Part shown: positions 25,967 through 34,926 of the stretch, one piece after another
How the letters are laid out: every line of letters begins with the position of its first letter
Position numbering within the stretch: position 1 is the stretch's first letter
Assembly: GCA_009841235.1 (NCBI GenBank)
Contig: VXMH01000023.1
Coordinates: forward strand, 31,086 to 95,085
From: Caldilineaceae bacterium SB0661_bin_32
GTDB taxonomy: Bacteria; Chloroflexota; Anaerolineae; Caldilineales; Caldilineaceae
Length of the DNA stretch: 64,000 nt
Direction: 5' to 3'
Notes under the pieces: model-generated
Told to the model about the DNA's origin: nothing
The model's database searches: none
Seen by the model: the letters and a program-made list of their open reading frames with translations, nothing else
Made by a program: the position numbers and the translations under genes

Positions 25967-27226
25967 TCAACCCCGACCGGAAATCGCGGTGACGATGTTG
26001 TCTCCTTCGGTGGGACGTTCCGGCTGTTCGGCCTGCCCGGCCTTGGCGGCCAGGACCGGGTAGGCGTCCAGCGGGGGCAGACCGGCCACCGGCGGCAGTT
26101 CGGGAACGCGTTGCATCGCCCTTTCGATGGCGGGATCCAGCCTTTCCAGTTTTCGCTTCTGGCGCCCTTCGTGACGCTCTTTGAAGGCTGGCATAACCTG
26201 TTCGGAAAAGAGTTCGAGAGACTCGCAGATGTGATCGTGGCGGTTGTTGCCGGCCTGTTGGACGAACACGACCTGGTCCACACCGGCGTCCTCCAGCGCC
26301 TCGAGGTTCCGGGCCACCTGGGCCGGGCTGCCGATCCCGGCGGACGGTTCGTATTTCTCCGGCATGTTGCGCTGAAAGTCCTGCCACAGGTCGAAGTCGC
26401 CGGGTACATGACTGCCCGTGATGTAGAAGTGGCTGAGAGCGTAGCCGAAGAACTGGAAGTTGCGCGCGCCGCGGCGCTCGGCCTCGCTGCTGTCTTCGTG
26501 GATCATGAAGCCGGCCACGATGGCGAGGTTGGGGTTGACCGCGCGGCCGATGGGGTTGCACTCACGCTCGAACGTCTCGTAGTACTCCTCCACCCAGTGG
26601 GAGGCGCTGTCCGGGTCGATGAAGGCGAAGGTCAGGGCTCCCATGCCGTAGCGGGCGGCGATCTTGATCGTTTCACGGTTGGAGCAGGCCAGCCAGAGGG
26701 GCGGGTGCGGCTTCTGCAGCGGCTTGGGTACGACATTGCGGGGCGGCATGGTAAAGCTCTGGCCCTGGAAACCTGGGTATGGCTCCATCACCATCATTTT
26801 GGCGGCCTCGCGGACCGACTCTTCCCACATCAGATGCTTTTGTTCCGGGTCGATGTTGAACCCTTCGAGTTCGCTGCGGCTGCTGGAGGAGCCGGTCCCC
26901 CATTCGACGCGGCCGTCGCTGATCAGATCGAGGGTGGCGAGGCGCTCGGCCACCCGGGCCGGGTGGTTGAAGCTGCTCGGCATGAGGATGATTCCGTGGC
27001 CGAGGCGGATCTGCCTTGTGCGCTGGCTGCACGCGGCCAGAAAGACTTCAGGGGCGGAGGAGTGGGAGTACTCCTCCAGAAAGTGATGCTCCACCTCCCA
27101 GGCGTAATCGATTCCGAGCCGATCAGCCAGTTCGACCTGATCCAATGCCTCCTTGAGAAGACGGTGTTCGCTATCCTCGGCCCAGGGACGGGGAAGCTGG
27201 TGTTCATAAAAGATGCCGAATTGCAA
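25967..27226 (-). CDS. LLM class flavin-dependent oxidoreductase (F420 or FMN)
   Basis: 419-aa bacterial-luciferase-like monooxygenase fold. Family features include MQFGIFYEHQLP at the N-terminus, AWEVEHHFLEEYSHSSAPEVFL near residue 40, IRLGHGIILMPSSFNHPARVAERLATLD, and GRVEWGTGSS. Members use FMNH2 or coenzyme F420 to oxidise alkanes, alcohols or xenobiotics; the cofactor cannot be told from the sequence. The start is a TTG at 27226 with AAAGGA seven bases upstream. A Pro/Glu-rich tail of about 20 residues extends beyond the barrel. It is the last gene of a five-gene minus-strand run. Confidence 0.85.
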   Translation of the reverse strand: MQFGIFYEHQLPRPWAEDSEHRLLKEALDQVELADRLGIDYAWEVEHHFLEEYSHSSAPEVFLAACSQRTRQIRLGHGIILMPSSFNHPARVAERLATLDLISDGRVEWGTGSSSSRSELEGFNIDPEQKHLMWEESVREAAKMMVMEPYPGFQGQSFTMPPRNVVPKPLQKPHPPLWLACSNRETIKIAARYGMGALTFAFIDPDSASHWVEEYYETFERECNPIGRAVNPNLAIVAGFMIHEDSSEAERRGARNFQFFGYALSHFYITGSHVPGDFDLWQDFQRNMPEKYEPSAGIGSPAQVARNLEALEDAGVDQVVFVQQAGNNRHDHICESLELFSEQVMPAFKERHEGRQKRKLERLDPAIERAMQRVPELPPVAGLPPLDAYPVLAAKAGQAEQPERPTEGDNIVTAISGRG

Positions 27227-27344
27227 GGGTTGGTCCTTTGAAAGCTGATAGGCGTCGTTGACGCTTGTCTAACCTGGGACTTGCCGCTTCTCAGTCGGGT
27301 CAGATCACGAAGGCCTTCGAGGCCCCGCGATGGTGGAAACACCA

Positions 27345-27369
27345 GGGCACCCACAAGGGGTGCCCCTAC
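27345..27369. repeat. short extragenic palindrome (copy 1)
   Basis: Hairpin with arms GGGCACCC and GGGTGCCC (8 bp) around an ACAAG loop, followed by CTAC. The same layout recurs at 30265 and 46123 with different arm sequences, so the structure and tail are conserved rather than the arms. It lies in the 179-bp gap between two minus-strand genes. Confidence 0.65.
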
Positions 27370-27405
27370 GTTGGGATGCCTGGATGGATGAGATTTCGAA
27401 GAACC

Positions 27406-28464
27406 TCAAGGACCAAAAAGCAGGCAGACGGCCATGGGCGCCCAGACCATGTCGCCTGCCGGGGTAAGCTGGCCGTTATCGGCATCGCGGCTGAAAACGC
27501 AGATGTCGTCTGAATCCTGGTTGGCGGCAAGCACCCAAGCGCCGGTTGGGTCGATTGTGAAGTTGCGGGGCGTCTGCCCCCGGGTCGAGGCATGGCCGGC
27601 GGCGGTAAGGCGGCCGCTGTCCTGGTCAACCGAAAAAATCGCAAGCGTGTTGTGGTGCCGGTTCGAGCCGTAAACGAAGCGGCCGTCGGCCGACACGTGA
27701 ATGTCGGCAGTGCTGAGTCCGCTCTTGTCGTCGACGTCGTCCGGCAGGGTTGAAATCGTCTGGATGGGGTCGAGCGCGCCGGTCTCGGCATTGAAGGCGC
27801 AGACTGTTACCGTCAGGTCCAACTCGTTGATGATGTAGGCGTTGCGACCGTTGGGATGGAAGTCAAAGTGGCGGGGGCCGGCTCCGCCCTGCACGGCGAC
27901 GTGGTCGGGATCGTTGGCCACCAGTCGTCCGTTCACGAGACGATAGATCATCACCTTGTCGCATCCGAGGTCGGCGACGTAGACGCGGCTGCCGTCGGGG
28001 CTCATGGTGGCGGAATGGGCGTGGGCCGCTTCCTGGCGTTCCTGGTTGGGGCCGCTGCCGTGATGCTGGATATTCTGCACGGGATCGCCGATGCTACCGT
28101 CGGCTTTCAGGGGGTAGACGGCGACATTGCCGCTGTAGTAGTTGGCCACCACGAGCGTGCGGCCGCCGGGTTCGACGACCAGGTGGCAGGGTGCAGTGCC
28201 GTGGGTCGGCTGCCGGTTGAGAAAGGTCAGACCTCCGGATGCGGGGTCAATTGCATAGCTGTTTACGTGCCCCGCCTCATTGTCTTCGCCCACGGCATAG
28301 AGAATGTGGCCTTGGGGATGAAATGTCAGAAAGGACGGATGCTCTTGTTCAGCAGCGAGAGCTTCATGCCGAAGAGCGCCGGTCTGTGTATCGAAGCGAT
28401 AGATGTAGATGCCTTCGCTGTCTCTGTGGGTGTAGGAACCTACATAGAGGATACGTTCCGTCAT
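27406..28464 (-). CDS. lactonase family protein (6-phosphogluconolactonase-like beta-propeller)
   Basis: 352-aa seven-bladed beta-propeller of the YbhE/Lactonase_7 family, which includes bacterial 6-phosphogluconolactonase. Blade-type repeats recur roughly every 50 residues: ILYVGSYTHRDSEGIYIY, FHPQGHILYAVGE, VVEPGGRTLVVANYYSGNVAVY, MSPDGSRVYVADLGCDKV, FHPNGRNAYIINEL and VSADGRFVYGSNRHHNT. No signal peptide is present. CAGGAGA precedes the ATG at 28464. A sugar-lactone hydrolase role would fit the nearby sugar-acid dehydratases and dehydrogenases. Confidence 0.88.
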   Translation of the reverse strand: MTERILYVGSYTHRDSEGIYIYRFDTQTGALRHEALAAEQEHPSFLTFHPQGHILYAVGEDNEAGHVNSYAIDPASGGLTFLNRQPTHGTAPCHLVVEPGGRTLVVANYYSGNVAVYPLKADGSIGDPVQNIQHHGSGPNQERQEAAHAHSATMSPDGSRVYVADLGCDKVMIYRLVNGRLVANDPDHVAVQGGAGPRHFDFHPNGRNAYIINELDLTVTVCAFNAETGALDPIQTISTLPDDVDDKSGLSTADIHVSADGRFVYGSNRHHNTLAIFSVDQDSGRLTAAGHASTRGQTPRNFTIDPTGAWVLAANQDSDDICVFSRDADNGQLTPAGDMVWAPMAVCLLFGP

Positions 28465-28593
28465 TGTGTGTCTCCTGGTGGGGTCGAATCCATAAAGTAG
28501 AAGGTGAAGCTATCCTGCAGCCCGTCCTTGCGCAGGAAGTATAAAGCGCAGGCAGCTCGCGGAGGACGGCCTGCGCTGGTTTGACCGCCGCAA

Positions 28594-29631
28594 TCAGACG
28601 GGTGCGGGGGTAGGCGCGGGTAGTTCGGGCACGTGCTGGTAGGCCGGGTCGGCTTTCTGCCTGCGCATGATGGCGATGATCTCAATCCAGGCCGGCAGCA
28701 GGCCGCGTTTGCATTCGGGCATGTCCGACTTGATGGCCTGGTGGAGTTTGGGCAGATTGTAGCAGGGCACACCGGCGTACATGTGATGTTCGGTGTGATA
28801 GTTCATGTGCCAGTAGAGAAAACTGGTGAAGGGATTGAGATAGACGGTGCGGCAGCAGAGGCGGAAGTCGGGCACGTTATCCTGGAGTCCTGCGTGCTGC
28901 AGGTTGTTGCAGAGGTAGCGCAGCCAGCCGCCGTAGAAAGGAGCAAACGTCGTCAGGACAGGCAGGAGCCACCAGCCGGTTGCGAGGGCCGCGGCCAGAA
29001 TCAGCCCGTGTCCTACCAGTAGCAGGCGCGCCCAGGCAAAGAGCCGGCGCCGCTCCTGGACGGCTTCCGGCGGGAAAATGGAGTGCTCCCATTCGCCTTC
29101 CAGGCGGCCGAGGCTGAGGCGAACGGTCGCCTTGAGGGTGTCATAGAAATTCCAGGGACTGACAATGGCGTTTTTGAGGAAGCCAGCCAGAGTCAGTTCC
29201 ATGGGAAGCTCTACTTCAAGATCGTCGGGCGGATGCAGCGTGTATTTGTGGTGTTCGACGTGGCTGGTGGAAAACATCAGATGGTTGCGCCAGACGAGGA
29301 AGCTGAGCACGTACAGACAAACGACGTTCAGCGTTTTCGTCTTGAAGACCGTATAGTGACAGAGTTCATGGGTGCCGTTGTAAAGAAAGACGTAGAAAGT
29401 TCCATGGAGCAGGAGGATGAGAAGGAGCAAGGGCAGGGGCAGATTGCCGGCCGCATACCACGCGGCGAGACCTGTCACAATTATCAGGCCCAGGTGCCCG
29501 GCGACCTGGAGCGCTCCTTGCCAGTCGTCGCGTTGATTGAGCGCGTTGAGTTCAGCGCGCGCAACGGGAACTCGATACCAGTTGATTTTGACGGGTTTCC
29601 GATCCTTCCGTTTTGTATCCGCGGCAGGCAT
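28594..29631 (-). CDS. membrane fatty-acid desaturase / hydroxylase family protein
   Basis: 345-aa integral membrane di-iron oxygenase. The three histidine boxes are present: HELCHY (about residue 89), HVEHHKYT (about 125) and HTEHHMYAG (about 281). Hydrophobic hairpins flank them (for example residues 48-85 and 206-235). The spacing is that of acyl-lipid desaturases and related beta-carotene hydroxylase/ketolase enzymes, which need ferredoxin or cytochrome b5-type electron donors; none is adjacent. AGGAGG precedes the ATG at 29631. The cupin gene lies 32 bp upstream. Confidence 0.85.
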   Translation of the reverse strand: MPAADTKRKDRKPVKINWYRVPVARAELNALNQRDDWQGALQVAGHLGLIIVTGLAAWYAAGNLPLPLLLLILLLHGTFYVFLYNGTHELCHYTVFKTKTLNVVCLYVLSFLVWRNHLMFSTSHVEHHKYTLHPPDDLEVELPMELTLAGFLKNAIVSPWNFYDTLKATVRLSLGRLEGEWEHSIFPPEAVQERRRLFAWARLLLVGHGLILAAALATGWWLLPVLTTFAPFYGGWLRYLCNNLQHAGLQDNVPDFRLCCRTVYLNPFTSFLYWHMNYHTEHHMYAGVPCYNLPKLHQAIKSDMPECKRGLLPAWIEIIAIMRRQKADPAYQHVPELPAPTPAPV

Positions 29632-29663
29632 TTTGTACCTCCTTCAACGGCTGAGAACGGCTT

Positions 29664-30029
29664 TCACTCATCGGCTACAATCGTCTGCCGGTCCGGCGTG
29701 GAAAACATGATCGTCATGATGGCAACATCGTCGCCGTCATTGCTGGCGTTGTGGACGACGTTGGCCGGAATCACGATCGTGTCGCCTGGCCCCATTGGGA
29801 AGAGTTCGTCCTCGAGGGAGTGAACGATGTGCCCGCTGAGGACATGCAGGATCTCTTCACAGTTGGGGTGGGAATGGCGGAAGTTTTCGTGTCCGGGTTT
29901 GAGGACCGCGCGCCCAAATGTCATGGTGGCGCTGTTGCCCATTTTGCCGTTGGCATACCAGACCAGCTCCCCCCAGTCGAACTCCTGGACGGTTGCGTCA
30001 GAGGCGGGTAAGACGGTTTGTTCGTTCAT
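29664..30029 (-). CDS. cupin domain protein
   Basis: 121-aa single-domain cupin. Motif 1 is visible as HSHPNCEEILHVLSG and motif 2 as GPGDTIVIPANVVHNASN, giving His, His, Glu and His metal ligands in the canonical order. Single-domain cupins of this size may be dioxygenases, isomerases or sugar-binding sensors; nothing here distinguishes them. It precedes the desaturase gene by 32 bp on the same strand. Confidence 0.85.
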   Translation of the reverse strand: MNEQTVLPASDATVQEFDWGELVWYANGKMGNSATMTFGRAVLKPGHENFRHSHPNCEEILHVLSGHIVHSLEDELFPMGPGDTIVIPANVVHNASNDGDDVAIMTIMFSTPDRQTIVADE

Positions 30030-30409
30030 TTTTATGTCTCGCTTTGTCGATGGTCGTTTCAGTCAGGGGGCGGTGATGATCGGGAGTCGATAGCGTTTGT
30101 GTGCGCTGCTTTGCGCCATCTTACCATAGACGGTGTCAAGTGTCATGGAAGGGGTAGCCAGGGTGTGCATCCTGGTCCTGGGGTTATCCTGAGGAGCCGG
30201 CTGCGGACCCCCGGTGCAACGCCCCGGATGCAGGATGAAATTGTTTGTCGGCTTGGGGGGGCGAGGGCAGGCACAAGGCCTGCCCCTACAGGACCTTTGA
30301 GGGGAAGGCGCAGGCGGCGCGGGGCATTTGGGACTCTGGGGGGAAATCCCCCCGGTACAAGGGAGGGCCGAAGGCCCGACCGCCCGGATGGACATTCGAA
30401 CCAATGGAA
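30030..30409. other. intergenic region rich in small palindromes
   Basis: This 380-bp gap has no supported gene. It is unusually G/C-stacked and contains several hairpins: the extragenic palindrome at 30265-30289, a GGGGGG/CCCCCC stem with an AAAT loop at 30338-30353, and a GGGCC/GGCCC stem near 30367. The cluster looks like a mosaic of repetitive extragenic elements rather than regulatory sequence of a single gene. Confidence 0.55.
30265..30289. repeat. short extragenic palindrome (copy 2)
   Basis: Arms GGGCAGGC and GCCTGCCC (8 bp), loop ACAAG, tail CTAC. Loop and tail are identical to copy 1 at 27345, while the inner arm bases differ but stay complementary, which shows selection or copying of the structure. 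Confidence 0.65.
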
Positions 30410-31195
30410 TTACGGATTGAGCCGCTGCACAAGCTCGTCGTGGATAGTGCCGCCGGTGGCTATGACGCCACTACCGTAGAGGGGATCGCCGCCCTGCCAG
30501 TCGGTAATACGTCCACCGGCGCCTTCGATGATCGGGACCAGCGCGGCCCTGTCCCAGAAGTTCATCACCGGGTCGGTCATGACGTCGGCGCCGCCGACTG
30601 CGACTAGGTAGTAGCCGTGACAGTCGCCCCAGGTGCGGTACTGTGCCGCCTGCTGGGCGACCTCTTCAAAGGCTGGACCATTGTGAAAGTTTGCAACGTT
30701 GTAGTGATCGGTCGTCAGAAAAACTGCATCCTCGATACGGGCACAGTCCCGCACGCGTACGGTCTTTCCGTTCAGCCAGGCTGTCTGGCCGTCGCCTATC
30801 AAAAGGTCCATGAGGACCGGCTGGTGGATTGCTCCCAGAAGGGCTTTTTGTTCGTGCACGAGGGCGATCAGAGTGCCAAAGAGGTAGCCGTGGCTGATAA
30901 AGTTTTTGGTGCCGTCGATCGGGTCGAGCACCCACTGGAAAGGGGCGTCCGGCTGATGATGGCCGTACTCCTCTCCGAGGATGCCGTGGGAGGGGTACTG
31001 CTGACAGATTAGCTCGCGCATACGCTCTTCGGCCTGGCGGTCGGCGATGGTTACTGGCGTTTCGTCGGTCTTGCTGTCGACAGTGTAGCCGCTGCGAAAA
31101 TAGCGGCGGATGATGGCCCCGCTTTCGTCGGCCAGGACACGAGTAAACTCTTTCAGTGCGGTCTGTTCTGAAGGGGACAGGATGGATTTGGGCAT
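30410..31195 (-). CDS. inositol monophosphatase family protein (possible histidinol-phosphatase HisN)
   Basis: 261-aa Mg2+-dependent phosphatase of the IMPase/FBPase/CysQ superfamily. Metal-binding residues are seen in GEEYGHHQ (about residue 76), WVLDPIDGTKNF (about 90-101) and WDRAALVPIIEGAGG (about 217). The size and the ISHGYLFGT segment after the DPIDGTK motif resemble the HisN-type histidinol-phosphatase branch, but inositol-1-phosphate or PAP remain possible. It begins the minus-strand run of cupin, desaturase, lactonase and LLM oxidoreductase, and is divergent from an SDR gene. Confidence 0.87.
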   Translation of the reverse strand: MPKSILSPSEQTALKEFTRVLADESGAIIRRYFRSGYTVDSKTDETPVTIADRQAEERMRELICQQYPSHGILGEEYGHHQPDAPFQWVLDPIDGTKNFISHGYLFGTLIALVHEQKALLGAIHQPVLMDLLIGDGQTAWLNGKTVRVRDCARIEDAVFLTTDHYNVANFHNGPAFEEVAQQAAQYRTWGDCHGYYLVAVGGADVMTDPVMNFWDRAALVPIIEGAGGRITDWQGGDPLYGSGVIATGGTIHDELVQRLNP

Positions 31196-31358
31196 GGTGG
31201 ATCACCTGCAGTTGGAGTATAGTGGCTGTTGGAAGGCGGCAGTCCAGGGGGAATGGGCTGCGCGCCGACAGGATTTCAGGGTATGATAGCTTCTTTCCGA
31301 CGGATGGCGAAAAGCTGCATGCGGAGTCATCCGGCCACCCTATAATCGGAGGGGAAGG
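31196..31358. promoter_or_regulatory. divergent promoter region between the phosphatase and SDR genes
   Basis: On the minus strand a TATACT -10 candidate is at 31216-31221 with only a weak -35 (GACTGC) 17 bp upstream. On the plus strand TATGAT (31282-31287) is a possible -10 for the SDR gene. A perfect TATAAT at 31341-31346 lies too close to the SDR ribosome-binding site to drive that start with a normal leader. These are weak, position-based suggestions. Confidence 0.25.
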
Positions 31359-32135
31359 ATGTCGATTCTCGACAAATTCAATCTCACGGACCGGGTCGCG
31401 CTTGTCACCGGGGGCAACCGGGGGCTGGGGTACCAGATGGCCTTGGCGCTGGCGGAGGCGGGCGCGGCGGTGGCGCTCACGAGTAGAGATCAGGAGCGGG
31501 CGGACGAGGCAGCGAGAGAGATCGAGCAGTCGCCCGCGACCGGAGCTGAAGTGCGCGGCTACGCCTGCGAAGTCAGTGATCACGAACAGACCGCACAGGT
31601 GGTGGAGAAGGTGATTGCGGACTTTGGAGGTCTGCACATCGTGATAAACAACGCGGGCATCAACATCCGGGGGCCGATCGAAGAGTTGGCGCCGGAAGAG
31701 TTCCAACGGGTGATCGATACCAACCTGAAGGGTGTTTGGAACGTGTGCCGGGCGGCGGCCCGTCATCTGAAGGCGCAGAGATACGGCCGGGTAATCAACG
31801 TTGGATCGACCCTGTCGGTCATCGCCCTGCCGGAGCGCACGCCGTACGCCTCCAGCAAGGGCGCGGTCTGGCAGATGACCAAGGTGCTGGCGCTTGAGTG
31901 GGCGCCCTATGGCATTACGGTCAATGCGATGTTGCCAGGACCTTTTTCCACGGAGATGAACGTGGCCCTGGAGCAGGACCCGGAGAAGTACCGGGAATTT
32001 ATCGCCAGGATCCCGCTGGGACGGTGGGGCGACCTGGACGAAATCGGCGGACTAGCCGTCTTTCTGGCCAGCGACGCGTCCAGCTACGTCACCGGGGCCG
32101 GGATGACGGTTGACGGTGGATGGACCGCGCATTAG
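31359..32135 (+). CDS. short-chain dehydrogenase/reductase (classical SDR)
   Basis: 258-aa NAD(P)(H)-dependent oxidoreductase. The cofactor motif TGGNRGLG is near residue 18, NNAG near 93, the catalytic Ser in the NVGSTLSV strand and YASSK (Tyr/Lys) near 160, and the C-terminal GAGMTVDGGW motif is intact. Members often act as gluconate 5-dehydrogenases or 3-oxoacyl reductases; a sugar-acid role is suggested by the enolase-superfamily gene that follows. GGAGGGG precedes the ATG. No N-terminal extension is seen. Confidence 0.92.
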   Translation: MSILDKFNLTDRVALVTGGNRGLGYQMALALAEAGAAVALTSRDQERADEAAREIEQSPATGAEVRGYACEVSDHEQTAQVVEKVIADFGGLHIVINNAGINIRGPIEELAPEEFQRVIDTNLKGVWNVCRAAARHLKAQRYGRVINVGSTLSVIALPERTPYASSKGAVWQMTKVLALEWAPYGITVNAMLPGPFSTEMNVALEQDPEKYREFIARIPLGRWGDLDEIGGLAVFLASDASSYVTGAGMTVDGGWTAH

Positions 32136-32252
32136 ACTTTAGCAGGCTAGGCAGAGGCCGCGAGTTGCAGTGACGCAGGTTGGGAATTGCTAAAGGTCAG
32201 CGTTCACTCCGGCCTACAACTCCAGTCAAGAAATCGGAAGGATGTGCGAGCC

Positions 32253-33395
32253 GTGAAGATCGTCGCCATATCCACTCTCATCGTACACGTCAACCACAGG
32301 GGCGACTGGCTGCATATCGTGGTGGAGACCGACGCTGGGATCGCCGGCGTAGGCGAGGCGAGCCACAACAGCAACGACGCGCTGTGTGCCGCGGCGGTTG
32401 AGCAGTTCAGCCAGATTCTCGAGGGTGAAGACCCGCGAAAGATCGCGCGCATCCGCCAGATGTTGCGGCGTAAAGACGGGGGACGCGCATACAACACGGC
32501 GCTGAGCGGACTGGAGCAGGCGTTGTGGGACGTCCTGGCGCAGTCGCTGGGTGTGCCGTTGCACGTACTTTTTGGCGGGGCGGTCCGCGACCGGCTGCGG
32601 CTGTACGCCAACATCAACCGACACGTCAGGGACCGTTCGCCGGAGGGCTTCGCGCGGGCGGCGCGGCAGGCGGCGGACGAAGGCTTTACGGCCATAAAGA
32701 TGGCGCCTTTTGACGAGCTGCGCCACCCCTACCGCTACCGCACCGGGCCGCGGGCGGACTGGCGCGCCGGCGTCGAGCGGGTACGGGCGGTGCGCAAGGC
32801 GATCGGCGACGAAGTCGAACTGGCGGTTGACTGCCACAGCAGGATGGAGGTTTCCGAGGCGGTTGTCGTGGGGCAGGAGCTGGCCGAGTTGAACCTGTTC
32901 TGGTATGAGGAGCCGGTGGCGCATACGGATCCGGAGGGTTTGGCGGCAGTGGCGAGTCGCGTGCCGCAGCCGATCGCGTCGGCGGAGAGCGTTTTCGGCG
33001 TGGAAGGCTTTCGACCCTTTACGGCGGAGCGCTGCGTGGACGTAATTATGCCGGACGTGAAGCATTGCGGCGGAATCCTGGAGCTGAACGAGATCGCCGC
33101 GGCGGCACGAACGAGACAGGTGCAGGTGGCGCCCCATAACCCGGCGGGTCCGCTCTCAACCGCGGCTACCGCGCAGGCAGCCGCCACCTGGCCCAACTTC
33201 TACATTCTGGAATTTGCCTGGGGCGAGGTTGACTGGCGCTCGGAACTGCTTACGCCGCCGGAACGAATTGAAGAGGGCCACCTGGTGCTGTCAGAGGAGC
33301 CGGGGACAGGTCACCGTCTCAACGCGAAGACGGTGGAGGCGCACCGGGTGTCGGTCGCTGGAAGTACGGACTCATCGAAAGTGCGATTTGGTTAG
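32253..33395 (+). CDS. mandelate racemase / muconate lactonizing (enolase superfamily) protein
   Basis: 380-aa enolase-superfamily enzyme. The cap domain shows AGVGEASHNSND and ALWDVLAQSLGVPLHVLFGG; the barrel has TAIKMAPFD (Lys), LAVDCHSRM (Asp), WYEEPVAH (Glu), IASAESVFG (third acidic ligand) and APHNPAGPLSTAA (catalytic His). The open frame begins at 32187, but GTG at 32253, preceded by GGAAGGA, starts the family-like beta strand (KIVAISTLIVHV) and is preferred. It lies 117 bp after the SDR gene and probably dehydrates or racemises a sugar acid; it is clearly different from the enolase at 20823. Confidence 0.83.
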   Translation: MKIVAISTLIVHVNHRGDWLHIVVETDAGIAGVGEASHNSNDALCAAAVEQFSQILEGEDPRKIARIRQMLRRKDGGRAYNTALSGLEQALWDVLAQSLGVPLHVLFGGAVRDRLRLYANINRHVRDRSPEGFARAARQAADEGFTAIKMAPFDELRHPYRYRTGPRADWRAGVERVRAVRKAIGDEVELAVDCHSRMEVSEAVVVGQELAELNLFWYEEPVAHTDPEGLAAVASRVPQPIASAESVFGVEGFRPFTAERCVDVIMPDVKHCGGILELNEIAAAARTRQVQVAPHNPAGPLSTAATAQAAATWPNFYILEFAWGEVDWRSELLTPPERIEEGHLVLSEEPGTGHRLNAKTVEAHRVSVAGSTDSSKVRFG

Positions 33396-33445
33396 CCCGC
33401 GGATCCGGACGTTTCGTGAGGGTTCCCGGTTCTTTGCCACCTGAC

Positions 33446-34261
33446 CTACGCTGTGCGAGTTGAACCTTCCGCGGTTTCGATCGCCAGCCAGTCAATCTCC
33501 AGCCACTGGACCTCACTTTTCACCACCAGACCCCATCTGAACTTGCCCCAAGGCGTAAACTGCAGGAACTGGTTGTCCAGCCAGACTACAAGCCCCAGAG
33601 GACCGGCCGGCACATGGGATGCTTCTGACAGAAGAGCGCCATCCAGACAGAAGCGTACCCTTTCAAGCTGCCAGTCGATCGTGTAGACGTGCCAATCAGT
33701 CATCGCCGCGGGGACAGTTCGTTCCGCGATACCGGCCGCCCTCTGCACAGCGGGCCACAGGCTGCGATAAAAGAGGGGCATGCGCGTCAGAGGCGCGGCC
33801 AGGGCAAGCAGGGGCGCCTGCAGGAGGAAGCGGCTGGTGCGCGTGTCGATAACGGAGGCCTTCCATCCCCAGGCCGGTTGATCCAAGGTCAAAGGCATGG
33901 CGGCGTCGGGGCCTGAATAGAAGAACCAGAGGGCCTGGGGTAAGGCGACTCGGCGCAGGCCGGTCGTGCGCAGTGGGTCGTTCCAAAAGCCGAATCCGGC
34001 CGTTCCTTTCAGGTGTCCGCTATCGTGGGAAAAGCGCGCCCGCAGTGAAAGACGTAGAGGGGGACGCCAGGGAAAGTGCGCGCGGGGGAGAGTGCGGTAG
34101 TCGTCGATCTGCGCGTTTGTGTAGGCATGTTTCGATGCGCCCTCGTTTACCAGGAAGAGGCCGGAGGCGCCCGTTCGCAGGAATGCGGACCCGCCGGTTG
34201 TCTGACGCCAAAATGGGGACAGCCCGTTCGCAAAGCGGGCGTAGACATTGGGCCGGGTCAT
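33446..34261 (-). CDS. concanavalin A-like lectin/glucanase-fold protein of unknown function
   Basis: 271-aa protein with alternating hydrophobic strands and many aromatic residues (FGFWNDP, WFFYSGPD, DWHVYTIDWQLERVRFCLDG), which I read as a GH16/LamG-type beta sandwich. The GH16 catalytic ExDxxE motif is not visible, so enzymatic activity is doubtful. No signal peptide is evident. I start it at the ATG at 34261 because it overlaps the stop of the upstream methyltransferase gene (ATGA); the longer frame up to 34507 has an Arg-rich out-of-family N-terminus. Its coupling to the methyltransferase suggests a shared role that I cannot name. Confidence 0.6.
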   Translation of the reverse strand: MTRPNVYARFANGLSPFWRQTTGGSAFLRTGASGLFLVNEGASKHAYTNAQIDDYRTLPRAHFPWRPPLRLSLRARFSHDSGHLKGTAGFGFWNDPLRTTGLRRVALPQALWFFYSGPDAAMPLTLDQPAWGWKASVIDTRTSRFLLQAPLLALAAPLTRMPLFYRSLWPAVQRAAGIAERTVPAAMTDWHVYTIDWQLERVRFCLDGALLSEASHVPAGPLGLVVWLDNQFLQFTPWGKFRWGLVVKSEVQWLEIDWLAIETAEGSTRTA

Positions 34262-34881
34262 CCGGCGGCCTTTTTTTCGGCGACGATGACCAGGGGGCGA
34301 ACGCTCCCGTCCCCGACAACGTGCTCCTCGCTGCTGAGGCCAGCCGTGTGAGCCGCCTCGTCGAGCCTTTGAAAGGTATCCGGCGTAGAGGGAAATACAA
34401 GGCGGTACAGCAGTTTCAACAACAGGCCGGACCCGGCCAGAACCAGTTCGACGATAACGGTTCGTCCTCCGGGACGCAGACAGCGAGCGAATTCCCGGTG
34501 CGTACACGGGTCGAGGATGTAGGGCGCAGGGAAAGCGCTGACGATGGTATCGAACGCGGCGTCGGCAAAGGGCAGATGCTGCGCCGTCCCTTGCACGCGG
34601 GGAACTGGATTCGCCTGTCGCCGGAGTCTTGCCGAGGTTATTCGCTGCATCGCAGCGGACGGTTCGATCCCGACCACGCGCCGCGTTTCGTCTTGTAGTG
34701 CAGGCAGCAGCGCCCCCGTACCGAAACCGACTTCCAGGATACGGTTTCCGCGGACAAAAGGCAGGGCAGCCCTGCGCCAGCTGTCCCAGCGACCGAGGCT
34801 CACGGCCCAGCTGACGGCATCATAGCCCCAGGCCAGCTCATTGTAGAGAAGCCGGTAGAGTAGCTGGTAGATTGAGCGCAT
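34258..34881 (-). CDS. class I SAM-dependent methyltransferase
   Basis: 207-aa Rossmann-type methyltransferase (UbiE/COQ5-like group 11). SAM-binding motif I is ILEVGFGTG near residue 48; motif II-like VVGIEPSAAM follows, then LPFADAAFDTIVSAF and the LRPGGRTVIVE strand. The N-terminal helix (YQLLYRLLYNELAWGYDAVSW) suggests a lipid or quinone-type hydrophobic acceptor. The stop overlaps the lectin-fold gene by 4 bp. It could methylate a polyketide, quinone or lipid; it is about 24 kb from the menaquinone genes and not obviously linked to them. Confidence 0.87.
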   Translation of the reverse strand: MRSIYQLLYRLLYNELAWGYDAVSWAVSLGRWDSWRRAALPFVRGNRILEVGFGTGALLPALQDETRRVVGIEPSAAMQRITSARLRRQANPVPRVQGTAQHLPFADAAFDTIVSAFPAPYILDPCTHREFARCLRPGGRTVIVELVLAGSGLLLKLLYRLVFPSTPDTFQRLDEAAHTAGLSSEEHVVGDGSVRPLVIVAEKKAAG

Positions 34882-34926
34882 CAGGCCACAGAAGTCGTCA
34901 GCGGGCGCAAGCCGGGATCTGCAAGC

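Noticed and set aside
31341..31346. Perfect TATAAT before the SDR gene
   Set aside because: It lies 12 bp from the ATG and would leave the clear GGAGGGG ribosome-binding site out of the mRNA; no -35 at the right distance.
33446..34507. Longer form of the lectin-fold gene starting at 34507
   Set aside because: The first 82 residues are Arg/Ser-rich and lie antisense-free inside the methyltransferase gene; the ATGA overlap start at 34261 is better supported.
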